Numbered from the stretch's first letter, positions 1 through 6,439 are shown. The stretch is 10,720 nucleotides of DNA from UBA8522 sp035528895 (GCA_035528895.1 DATKXS010000118.1:1-10720), one strand, 5' to 3'. The notes: generated by a model from the letters alone, not told the origin. Numbers and translations are program-made.

Positions 1-13
1 AGTTGGTCAAAAT

Positions 14-133
14 CTAGCGGAACGTCCCCGCTAAATAGCGAATTTCGGCTTGGTTGTTTTCCACCGCCCCGGCCGCCACACCCAACGCCGCTGCCGCGTT
101 ATTCTTAATGAATTCTCTCCGGCTCATCGACAT
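14..133 (-). pseudogene. Tat leader of a NapA-like (molybdopterin oxidoreductase) gene, truncated
   Basis: A 39-codon frame starts at an ATG at 133 behind a clear Shine-Dalgarno (AGAGGAG, 5 bases upstream). It begins MSMSRREFIKNNAAAALG, a twin-arginine signal peptide (RR at residues 5-6, then an alanine-rich h-region). The S-R-R-x-F-[IM]-K-x-N-A-x-A-A pattern is what I know from periplasmic nitrate reductase NapA leaders; other Tat-exported oxidoreductases are possible. After about residue 24 no mature protein follows. The frame runs into a palindromic sequence (15-33) and stops at TAG. A complete NapA is roughly 800 residues, so this is a 5' remnant or a tiny orphan leader. The Tat leader is seen directly; the NapA assignment is inference from the leader alone. 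Confidence 0.5.
15..33. repeat. Short palindrome with GGGGACGTTCC core (REP-like)
   Basis: TAGCGG (15-20) and CCGCTA (28-33) form a 6-bp inverted repeat around a 7-base loop. On the minus strand the core reads GGGGACGTTCC, which matches the GGGGACGTTCCCC palindrome at 4375-4387. A second small hairpin (CGCTA/TAGCG, 29-40) overlaps it. It supplies the stop codon of the truncated Tat-leader frame. It may be a degenerate member of the same dispersed repeat family. It is followed on the minus strand by only a weak T-run, so a terminator role is doubtful. Confidence 0.4.
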
Positions 134-209
134 GTGTACTCCTCTATCATTTTTCTCCGGTATCATCCCAAACTCCAGGCCAAAATACAACTGACGGCTA
201 GCTCCCCAT

Positions 210-343
210 GGAAGCATCTTCCTTTAGGTGATGAATAACTTGGGAATGGAAAAACGCTGAGGGAACGGCGTAAAAAACCTGAGCGGGAGCGCTGACATTC
301 CCAAGTTGTCTATTATGTTCATGACCTAGTTGGAGGTGCTTCC
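210..343. repeat. Long imperfect inverted repeat in the divergent intergenic region
   Basis: The left arm (210-248) pairs with the right arm (296-343). The innermost 12 bases are a perfect match (AACTTGGGAATG at 237-248 against its complement at 296-307). The outer 27 bases match at 20 positions, and the right arm carries 9 extra bases. The 47-base centre holds further short self-complementary pieces (ACGC/GCGT around 254-270). The element sits between divergent genes (start codons at 133 and 445), upstream of the kinase promoter candidate. It could be a MITE or REP-like element or a structured regulatory region; nothing in it codes for protein. Confidence 0.6.
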
Positions 344-359
344 GGTTCCCATCTTCTAT

Positions 360-389
360 TTGACACCTTTAATGAACCTGAAATAAGCT
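360..389 (+). promoter_or_regulatory. Candidate sigma-70 promoter for the kinase gene
   Basis: A perfect -35 hexamer TTGACA (360-365) is followed by a weak -10 candidate, TAAGCT (384-389), after 18 bases, or ATAAGC after 17. The predicted start of transcription is near 396, giving a leader of about 50 bases before the kinase ATG at 445. The -35 is convincing; the -10 matches consensus at only about half its positions. Confidence 0.4.
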
Positions 390-444
390 ATGGACGGATG
401 TTCCAGCCCTTGAGGTTCGTCCGACTAAAAAAGGTGGAAGGCCC

Positions 445-3135
445 ATGATTTTTAAAAAATGCCCGAACTGTGAGTTCGAAAACCCGGAAACCGCCAAGTT
501 CTGCAGTGAATGCGGGGCCAGGCTTGATGCCGGGGGAAGCACCCCCTCGCCTGCGATTCCAACAGAAACCCCGACTGACCCGCTCCTCCTGACTCCGGCA
601 TCGGCCTTGGTTCACGTCGAGACTCCGGCCGTTGCGCCGGAAGAGCCTTCGAGCCCGGCCGAAATACCTCCTGAACCGGCTTCTCCCGAGGCCGAAGCTC
701 TGCGGGAAGACTATGCCGTCGAAGAACCGGCGCCTCACCGACCGTTCGGCGAGCGCTTCAAGATCCTCGAAGAGCTGGGAACAGGCAATTTGGGTACAGT
801 TTACAAGGTCTTTGACAAAGCCATGGAAAGGGAGCTGGCGCTGAAATCCATCAAGCCGGAGATCGCTGAAAACAAGGACGTATTCGAAGGCTTCAGCCGG
901 GAAATGAAGGCCGAGCGGGGCATCGTCCACAAGAACATCGCCCGCATCTTCGAGCTCAGCGTGATCATGGGCACACCTTTCATCACGATGGAATACGTTC
1001 CCGGCCGGGATCTCAAGTCCATTATCAAAGATAAAAAGCATCTGCCGGTGGTAGAAGCATTCGCCATCGCCAAGCATCTTTTTAACGGCCTGGCCGAAGC
1101 CCACCGGCAGGGAACGTTCCACCTCGACCTCCGACCCGACAACATCATGATCGACAAAGAGGGAACAGCCAAGATCATGGATTTGGGCATCGCCCGCCTG
1201 TTCCGGTCCAAAGGGATCACCCGGGTAGTCGCCGGGATGCCGCAATACATGAGTCCGGAGCAGCTGGAGGGCCAGGAAGCAGACGCCCGGTCCGATATAT
1301 ACGCCGCGGGTGCCATATTCTATGAGATGCTGACAGGGAGCCTGCCGCCGGTAGGTCAACTCCCCAGGAATCCCAAAGAGCTCAACCCTGGTATCCCCAC
1401 TGAGCTCAGCCTTCTCGTGCTCAAGTGTCTCGAAAAAGACAAGGACACAAGATACCAGACGGCTAAAGCCGTTTGGGCGGAACTCGAACAGATGGAGACC
1501 GGTATCAGCCAAGTCCCCGTCGAACCTCCTGCTCCGGCGCCGACCAAGACGTCGGCCGCTACCCAAGCGGTGTCAGAGGTTTCGCCACGGCCGGAACGGA
1601 TGAAAAGGAAAAAAAGGACCCGGATCGGGTTCACCATCCCGAGAAAGGCCCTGTTCCCGGCCTTGTTGGTCTTGGCCGCTGTCACCATAGTGATCTTCCT
1701 CTGGCGAGTCGTTTTCAAATCCTCTGAAGGCCCATCGCCCGCCGCCGGATCCGCCAGGATCTCGCTGGCTGTGCTTCCGTTTGAGGACCTCGATCCGGCC
1801 AAAGGCAACGAATATCTGGGCGATGCCATGGCCGAGACGCTGACCCGGGCACTCAGGAAAGTGGATGGACTCCTCTTGCCCGACAAGGAATCCTCATTCT
1901 CATTCAAAGGCCTAAGCCGCGACAGCCGAATGATCGGGAGGCGCCTCCAGGTCGATCACTACCTGGATGGGAACCTGCAGGCCGGCGAAAACAAATTGCG
2001 CGTCGATGTCAAGCTCGTCCGAGTGGACGGCGGCGCCATCCTCTGGTCCGGTCAATACGAGCGCGAACAGGAAGATCTTGTGGCCATCACGGATGAGATC
2101 GGCCAAGCGGTCGTCGAAACGATCGGAGTGACCAGGCCGCCTGAACAAGCCCCTCCGCTCGGGGCGGCTGAACCGACGAGCTTTGAAACTTACGACGCTT
2201 ACGCGCAAGGCCGCTTCCTGGCGAACAAAGGGGGGAAAGCGAATCTTGAAAAAGCTCTGGAACACTTCGATAAAGCCGCCGCCAAGGAGCCCGGTTTTGG
2301 GCTCGCTTTTGAGGCCCTGGCAGATGCCTATATGCGGCTGGCAGACGGCCACTATTGGCCGCCGGACAGAGCCTACCCAAAGGCCAAGGACGCGGCTCTT
2401 AAGGCCTTGTTGATCGACCCGCGGCTGGCCGAGGCCCATGTCTCCTTGGCCAGGGTAAAAACGGTCTACGAATGGGATTTCGCCGGGGCGGAGAAGGGCT
2501 ACCGGGAAGCCCTGAGGGTCGATCCGGATTGCGCCTCCGCTCACCGGTCCTATGCCACGCTCCTGTCAGCCCTGGGCCGGCACGGAGAAGCGATAGCCGA
2601 AATACGGGCGGCCCAGGCCCTCAATCCTCAGTCCTCGGCGGTCAATGATCAGGCGGGGTTGATCCTCTATTTCGCCAGGCTTTACGACCAGGCGGGCGTC
2701 GAGCTGAAGAAGGCCGTGACGATGGATCCTCTTTACTTCGGCCATCACTATTATTCAGCACTGCTCCATATCCAGATGGGGCAGTACGAAGAAGCCATCC
2801 TGTCGCTTCGCCGAGCGGCAGAGTTGGGGGCTGATCCCATGGAGACCGAGCTCCTCCTGGCCCACATCTATGCCCGCCAAGAGAAAAGAGCGGAGGTCGG
2901 GCGCATCCTCACCGCGGCGCTTAAGGCGACCAGAGAAAGCGACGTGCCCCAGGTATCCATCGCCTCAGTCTATGCCGGTCTCAATGAAAGGGAGCAGGTT
3001 ATCGCCTGCCTGGAAATCGCTTTCAGCAAGCGGGAGTCCGGGCTACTGTTTTTGAAGGTGCACCCGATGTTTGACTTCATCCGCGCCGACCCCCGTTTTA
3101 TCCGCCTGCTGCAAAAAATCGGCCTGGGGAACTGA
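445..3135 (+). CDS. Membrane-anchored Ser/Thr protein kinase with zinc ribbon, TolB-like domain and TPR repeats
   Basis: The 896-residue product is a modular signalling protein. Residues 6-23 hold a CPNC...CSEC zinc ribbon, followed by a Pro/Glu-rich linker to about 100. The kinase domain (about 105-350) has a glycine loop GTGNLG (112-117), Lys134, a probable helix-C Glu153, catalytic HLDLRPDN (226-233, Asp228 and Asn233), DLG (246-248) and SPEQ (270-273). The metal- and ATP-binding residues are present, so an active enzyme is likely. HRD is changed to HLD and the usual catalytic-loop Lys is Arg230. A basic stretch (386-401) precedes one membrane helix (about 402-420). A TolB-N/FlgO-like region follows (SLAVLPFEDL, about 439-560), then TPR repeats (about 580-860). 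This suggests a cytoplasmic kinase and an extracytoplasmic TolB-like/TPR region. The start is supported by AAGGTGG 7 bases upstream. The substrate is unknown. Confidence 0.93.
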   Translation: MIFKKCPNCEFENPETAKFCSECGARLDAGGSTPSPAIPTETPTDPLLLTPASALVHVETPAVAPEEPSSPAEIPPEPASPEAEALREDYAVEEPAPHRPFGERFKILEELGTGNLGTVYKVFDKAMERELALKSIKPEIAENKDVFEGFSREMKAERGIVHKNIARIFELSVIMGTPFITMEYVPGRDLKSIIKDKKHLPVVEAFAIAKHLFNGLAEAHRQGTFHLDLRPDNIMIDKEGTAKIMDLGIARLFRSKGITRVVAGMPQYMSPEQLEGQEADARSDIYAAGAIFYEMLTGSLPPVGQLPRNPKELNPGIPTELSLLVLKCLEKDKDTRYQTAKAVWAELEQMETGISQVPVEPPAPAPTKTSAATQAVSEVSPRPERMKRKKRTRIGFTIPRKALFPALLVLAAVTIVIFLWRVVFKSSEGPSPAAGSARISLAVLPFEDLDPAKGNEYLGDAMAETLTRALRKVDGLLLPDKESSFSFKGLSRDSRMIGRRLQVDHYLDGNLQAGENKLRVDVKLVRVDGGAILWSGQYEREQEDLVAITDEIGQAVVETIGVTRPPEQAPPLGAAEPTSFETYDAYAQGRFLANKGGKANLEKALEHFDKAAAKEPGFGLAFEALADAYMRLADGHYWPPDRAYPKAKDAALKALLIDPRLAEAHVSLARVKTVYEWDFAGAEKGYREALRVDPDCASAHRSYATLLSALGRHGEAIAEIRAAQALNPQSSAVNDQAGLILYFARLYDQAGVELKKAVTMDPLYFGHHYYSALLHIQMGQYEEAILSLRRAAELGADPMETELLLAHIYARQEKRAEVGRILTAALKATRESDVPQVSIASVYAGLNEREQVIACLEIAFSKRESGLLFLKVHPMFDFIRADPRFIRLLQKIGLGN

Positions 3136-3144
3136 TCTCTCAGT

Positions 3145-3329
3145 TCAACCGCTGATCACTATCTGGCGCGAATCGTCGAAGGCGATGCGCTTCTCCGTGT
3201 GCATGGCGGCGATGGTCATGCGCGAAGAGTAGGTGACCTGAAAACCTTTCGTCTTGTCCTCGAGCGGCCCGTAGTCGCTAGGCCTACGGCCTTGACGAAA
3301 TCCCGCCGACTCACTTGGTGTTTTCCCAT
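3145..3329 (-). pseudogene. Gutted Tat-exported oxidoreductase, probably Gfo/Idh/MocA family
   Basis: A start at 3329 has an excellent Shine-Dalgarno (AAGGAG) and encodes MGKHQVSRRDFVKAVGLAT, a twin-arginine leader. That frame then turns into junk and stops at 3216-3218. A shifted frame opens exactly at the breakdown point (about 3276) and runs 43 codons to TGA at 3145-3147, containing MTIAAMHTEKRIAFDDSRQI. That tail resembles the C-terminus of Gfo/Idh/MocA oxidoreductases (a last helix, then T-x-K-R-I-x-F-D). The gene thus keeps both ends but lost several hundred codons between them, with a frame change. The intact DUF1080 gene directly upstream (stop overlapping the Shine-Dalgarno) fits, because DUF1080 and Tat-Gfo/Idh genes often pair. 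The family assignment rests on context and a short tail. Confidence 0.55.
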
Positions 3330-3338
3330 TGGCTCTCC

Positions 3339-4181
3339 TTACTCCGGTTGATACTCCCTGATCCTGATGTTCCGGAACCAGACGGCGCTGCCGTGGTCCT
3401 GGAGGACAATATGTCCCCGCCGCTTTTCGGCAAACCCCGGAATATCGCGATACTTGCTGGCCGCGACAAACTCTTCCATCTGGGGGGTTCCGAGGTCGAA
3501 CTTGAGGACTTTCGATCCGTTCAACCAGTGCTCGCCGTGACCTTGGCGAAAGGTGATTCGGGCTTCATTGTACTCCCCGACAGGTCTGAGCGTCTTATTC
3601 TGTGGCGCGATCAGGTCATACAAGGATGCGGCGGTCCGGTTGGGACCGACCAGAGCGTCGGGGTTCTCATTATCGTCCAGGATCTGATACTCGAAGCCGA
3701 TGGCTGCCTGCGGCGGAGGGACCCCCCTCGACATTTCCTCCGAAACGTTGTACTTGATCCCGCTGTTTCCGCCGCGGCCGATCTTCCATTCCAGGCGAAG
3801 CTCGAAATCCCCGTACGTCTGGACGGTCATCAGGTTTCCGCCCTGGATGGGCTGGCCGTCCGCCTGACGCGGGACCTCTCCCCCCGGCACTTTCTTGATC
3901 GCGCCTTCCTCGACGATCCAATGTCCGGCGGGGACTCCCTCCTGACCGATGCCTCTCCAGCCGGTCAGTGTCCGGCCGTCAAACAGCCACCTCCAGCCCT
4001 CGGCTCTTTCCTCTTCGCTGAGAGCATTAAGGAGCTGCTCTCCGGCGTGGGCAGGGATCGACGTAGAGGCCGACTCCTCTTTAGAACGGCAGGATAAGGA
4101 GACCACAAGCGGAACATAAACCAGCATGGCCAGGACCCAAAGAGGCCTTTTGTCTTTTTTGGTTCTACCAACATCCGACAT
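3339..4181 (-). CDS. DUF1080 (3-keto-disaccharide hydrolase-like) exported protein
   Basis: The 280-residue protein has the DUF1080 hallmarks in order: WLFDGRTLTGW (65-75), the core strand FELRLEWKIGRGGNSGIKY (126-144), GFEYQILDD (162-170), and a C-terminal GHIVLQDHGSAVWFRNIRIRE (256-276). This jelly-roll fold resembles concanavalin-like glucanases; characterised members cleave 3-keto-glycosides made by Gfo/Idh-type dehydrogenases. A basic N-terminus and hydrophobic segment (14-30) followed by Cys31 suggest export, perhaps as a lipoprotein, although the -3 position (Ser28) is not a normal lipobox residue. The start at 4181 has AAGGAG (4192-4197) 10 bases upstream. The stop TAA merges into TAAGGAG, the ribosome site of the next, broken oxidoreductase, so the two were a coupled operon. 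The enzyme may now lack its partner locally. The fold is clear; the substrate is inferred. Confidence 0.88.
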   Translation of the reverse strand: MSDVGRTKKDKRPLWVLAMLVYVPLVVSLSCRSKEESASTSIPAHAGEQLLNALSEEERAEGWRWLFDGRTLTGWRGIGQEGVPAGHWIVEEGAIKKVPGGEVPRQADGQPIQGGNLMTVQTYGDFELRLEWKIGRGGNSGIKYNVSEEMSRGVPPPQAAIGFEYQILDDNENPDALVGPNRTAASLYDLIAPQNKTLRPVGEYNEARITFRQGHGEHWLNGSKVLKFDLGTPQMEEFVAASKYRDIPGFAEKRRGHIVLQDHGSAVWFRNIRIREYQPE

Positions 4182-4258
4182 GCAGCGCCGACTCCTTTTT
4201 TCATATCATGACAAACCAGGCTTGAATTATCAACTAATATAAACGCATTACGAAATTA

Positions 4259-4387
4259 GGGGACGCTCCCCAAGGGGACACTCCCCAAAGGGACACCTTA
4301 CGTTAGCAAGAGGTAGTCAGAAGGGCGCTCAACAGGGTGCGTCATTTATAGCGACGGAAGTAGGGTGTCACCTTGGGGAACGTCCCC
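4259..4387. repeat. REP/MITE-like element built from GGGGAnnnTCCCC palindromes
   Basis: Three 13-base palindromes of the form GGGGAnnnTCCCC occur at 4259-4271, 4274-4286 and 4375-4387. The second, extended to 4301, pairs with 4360-4387 as a 28-base inverted repeat with 5 mismatches around a 58-base centre. The first is an extra tandem unit separated by AA. Such palindrome pairs resemble REP/BIME elements mobilised by REP-associated tyrosine (Y1) transposases. No transposase gene is in this window. The element lies between the divergent DUF1080 and isomerase genes. The rest of this gap (4205-4258) is AT-rich and probably holds the DUF1080 promoter, but no convincing hexamer pair is seen. Confidence 0.75.
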
Positions 4388-4443
4388 GGCCTTCATCAGA
4401 CTCACACAAACAGGAATGCTAAACTAAAAAAGTGTAGAAATGT

Positions 4444-4471
4444 CATCCCCAAGTTTGTATATTAGGTCACG
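4444..4471 (+). promoter_or_regulatory. Conserved upstream motif shared with 296-323, containing a -10-like TATATT
   Basis: This 28-base stretch aligns with 296-323 upstream of the kinase. The shared pattern is CATyCCCAAGTT, then GTmTATTA, then GT(T)CAyGA, with one-base gaps. It includes TATATT at 4458-4463, a good -10 candidate that would start transcription near 4470, just ahead of the isomerase gene. No matching -35 is visible. It may be a promoter/operator motif or the edge of a dispersed repeat. Confidence 0.35.
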
Positions 4472-4495
4472 ATGAAAACGGGAAAACCGCGGCCC

Positions 4496-4504
4496 GGAGG
4501 AGGG
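4496..4504 (+). promoter_or_regulatory. Ribosome binding site deciding the isomerase start
   Basis: GGAGGAGGG ends 6 bases before the ATG at 4511. It supports that start over the in-frame ATG at 4472, which has no Shine-Dalgarno. The 4511 start also gives a standard short Tat n-region (RR at residues 6-7). Confidence 0.7.
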
Positions 4505-4510
4505 AAGCCG

Positions 4511-5362
4511 ATGACAAGAGTTGGCCGGCGCAATTTCTTGAAAACAGGAGCCCTGGGAATGATAGCGGCGACGTTCGACCCCCGGGGGATCACTCCGACT
4601 CTCGACCCCAACCAGGAGAAAAAGGGAAATGCACTCCAGTTCGGCCTCGGGTTGGCTTCCTACACGTTCCGCGAGTTCAGTTTGGAGCGGACGATCGAGA
4701 TGACCAGGAGGCTCGCCCTGGGAAGGATCGTCCTGAAAAGCATGCATCTTCCCCTAGAAAGTCCGGGGGCCGAGGTAGCGGCGGCGGCGGAAAAAGTCAG
4801 AGCGGCCGGGCTCGACCTCTACGGCTGCGGGGTCGTTTACATGACCACAGCAGCCGAAGTGGAACAGGCCTTCCGGTATGCTCAGGCAGCCGGGATGAAG
4901 ATGATCATCGGTGTGGCCAACCCCGAGCTTCTCGGCCAGGTTGAGAGGAAGGTCAGAGAAACCGATATTCGCCTGGCCATCCATAACCACGGCCCCGAAG
5001 ATAAGCTCTACCCGACGCCCGGAAGCGCCTACGAAAAGATAAAGAATCTCGACCCGCGGCTCGGCCTCTGCATCGATGTCGGGCATACCGTCCGAGCGGG
5101 CATCGAACCTTCGGCGGCCGCCGAGGAATTCGCCGACCGGCTGCTCGATGTCCACATCAAGGACGTGACCGCCGCCTCCAAGGATGGTCAGACGGTCGAG
5201 ATGGGCCGGGGGGTTATCGACATCCCCAAGTTCATTCGAACCCTCATCGGGCTAAACTATAAAGAGACACTGGCCTTCGAGTTCGAGAAGGACGGAAGCG
5301 ACCCGCTTCCGGGTTTGGCGGAGTCGGTGGGCTATCTTCGGGGAGTCCTGGCCGCAATCTGA
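4511..5362 (+). CDS. Tat-exported sugar phosphate isomerase/epimerase-like TIM-barrel protein
   Basis: The 283-residue protein starts MTRVGRRNFLKTGALGMIAA, a twin-arginine signal peptide. The mature part has the xylose-isomerase-like/AP-endonuclease-2 TIM-barrel pattern: LASYTFREF near the first strand (about 48-56), NHG (159-161), IDVGH (188-192), DVHIKD (213-218) and FEFEKD (256-261). These are typical metal-ligand and substrate positions of the family, so a divalent-metal-dependent sugar isomerase or epimerase is likely, but the exact substrate cannot be read. It is slightly shorter than many members (about 270-300 with leader), with no obvious gap. The sugar kinase starts 9 bases after its stop, suggesting one transcript and a shared sugar pathway, although a Tat-exported enzyme and a cytoplasmic kinase would act in different compartments. 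Confidence 0.85.
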   Translation: MTRVGRRNFLKTGALGMIAATFDPRGITPTLDPNQEKKGNALQFGLGLASYTFREFSLERTIEMTRRLALGRIVLKSMHLPLESPGAEVAAAAEKVRAAGLDLYGCGVVYMTTAAEVEQAFRYAQAAGMKMIIGVANPELLGQVERKVRETDIRLAIHNHGPEDKLYPTPGSAYEKIKNLDPRLGLCIDVGHTVRAGIEPSAAAEEFADRLLDVHIKDVTAASKDGQTVEMGRGVIDIPKFIRTLIGLNYKETLAFEFEKDGSDPLPGLAESVGYLRGVLAAI

Positions 5363-5371
5363 GTCGGATCG

Positions 5372-6364
5372 ATGATCGAAACCAAAGCCTCTGCCCGCGC
5401 CGGGCTCCTGGGCAATCCGTCGGACGGCTATTACGGAAAGATCATCGCCGTCAGCGTCAAGAATTTCGCCGCCCGGGTCGTCCTGGAGGAGTCGTCCGAA
5501 CTCAGGGTCGAACCCGGCGCCCAGGATGAAGCCGTATACAGAAACGGTCAGGACCTCGTCGAGCGCATCAACCTCTACGGATATTACGGAGGCCGGCGGT
5601 TAATCAAGGCGGCGGTCAAGACGTTTTTCGACTACTGTTTCAAGCAGGATATCCCTTTCCCCGATAAAAACTTCACCATCCGCTACGAATCCGATATCCC
5701 CCGCCAGGTCGGCCTGGGCGGTTCAAGCGCCATCATCGTCGCAGCCATGCGCGCGCTTATCCAGTTCTATGGAGTGGAAGTCCCTGTCGAGACCCTGCCG
5801 ACCCTGATCCTGGGCGCCGAGCTTCAAGAACTGGGGATCAATGCCGGGTTAATGGACCGGGTTATCCAGGTCTATGAAGGTTGCGTCTATATGGACCTGG
5901 ACCGGACTCTCATCGAGAAAAGAGGCTACGGCGATTACGAACGGCTCGAAGCGCACCGGCTTCCGCCGCTTTACCTCGCCTACAGACCCGACCTCGGGAA
6001 GGTCTCGGGTACTGTCCTCAACGATATCCGCGTGGCCTATGACAGGGGAGACCCTTCGGTGATCGACACGCTCCGGAAGCTGGCCGCCCTCGCCGAAGAG
6101 GGGAGAAACGATTTCTTCCAGGGAGATTTTCGCCGCTGGCCCGCCTTGATGAACGAGAATTTCGACCTGCGAAGCCGGATCATGCGGATCAGCGAGCCTA
6201 ACCTCGAGATGATCCAGACTGCCCGCCGCTGCGGCGCCCCGGCCAAGTTCGCCGGCTCGGGCGGTTCGATCGTCGGGATTTGCGAGGACGAAATGATGTT
6301 CGAACGGTTGGCCGGGGAGCTCGGCCGGATCGGGGCCAGGGTCATCAGACCGCAGATCACTTGA
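5372..6364 (+). CDS. GHMP sugar kinase, glucuronokinase-like
   Basis: The 330-residue protein has the three GHMP kinase motifs: ARAGLLGNPSDGYYGK (8-23), the ATP-binding loop PRQVGLGGSSA (110-120) and KFAGSGGSIVG (292-302). Asp162 in AGLMDRVIQVYEG is the likely catalytic base. From memory, the pattern GLLGNPSD, GYYGG (70-74), IPRQ-GL-GSSAI, AGL-DRV-QVY-G and AEEGR follows plant glucuronokinase (ATP + glucuronate to glucuronate-1-phosphate) much better than galactokinase or mevalonate kinase. The reaction is probably anomeric phosphorylation of a sugar or uronic acid in the cytoplasm. Its start is 9 bases after the isomerase stop with only a weak GGAT site, suggesting translational coupling. 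The GHMP family is certain; uronate specificity is inferred. Confidence 0.9.
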   Translation: MIETKASARAGLLGNPSDGYYGKIIAVSVKNFAARVVLEESSELRVEPGAQDEAVYRNGQDLVERINLYGYYGGRRLIKAAVKTFFDYCFKQDIPFPDKNFTIRYESDIPRQVGLGGSSAIIVAAMRALIQFYGVEVPVETLPTLILGAELQELGINAGLMDRVIQVYEGCVYMDLDRTLIEKRGYGDYERLEAHRLPPLYLAYRPDLGKVSGTVLNDIRVAYDRGDPSVIDTLRKLAALAEEGRNDFFQGDFRRWPALMNENFDLRSRIMRISEPNLEMIQTARRCGAPAKFAGSGGSIVGICEDEMMFERLAGELGRIGARVIRPQIT

Positions 6365-6414
6365 AGGATGGACAAGGACCCCGTATCGCCATTTTTGTCT
6401 GGAGTGTCCCGGCC

Positions 6415-6435
6415 ATGAGCAACGCCGCCGCTTAG
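6415..6435 (+). other. Six-codon frame (MSNAAA) with Shine-Dalgarno in the fusA upstream gap
   Basis: The 92-base gap between the kinase and EF-G contains GGAG (6401-6404) and an ATG at 6415 followed by five codons and TAG. The leader piece GTCCCGGCCATG (6406-6417) is identical to the one in front of the P-loop gene (8555-8566). It may be a gene remnant, a tiny upstream peptide or chance. The remainder of the gap holds the fusA promoter. Confidence 0.2.
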
Positions 6436-6439
6436 AACC

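Noticed and set aside
15..33. Intrinsic terminator for the Tat-leader gene
   Set aside because: The hairpin is GC-rich, but only a short interrupted T-run follows, and the sequence fits the palindromic repeat family better.
388..1566. Long minus-strand open frame (392 codons) opposite the kinase gene
   Set aside because: It is antisense to clear kinase motifs, has low-complexity Arg/Phe-rich composition and no recognisable domain; long antisense frames are common in GC-rich genes.
3132..3160. Possible terminator between the kinase and the oxidoreductase remnant (TGATC...GATCA)
   Set aside because: The stem is only five bases with a long loop and no T-run on either strand.
4089..4091. Firm lipoprotein call for the DUF1080 protein at Cys31
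   Set aside because: The -3 residue is Ser rather than Leu/Val/Ile, so the lipobox is atypical; kept only as a possibility.
3315..4097. Plus-strand open frame (260 codons) opposite the DUF1080 gene
   Set aside because: The opposite strand carries the full DUF1080 motif set with a good ribosome site; this frame shows no family motifs.
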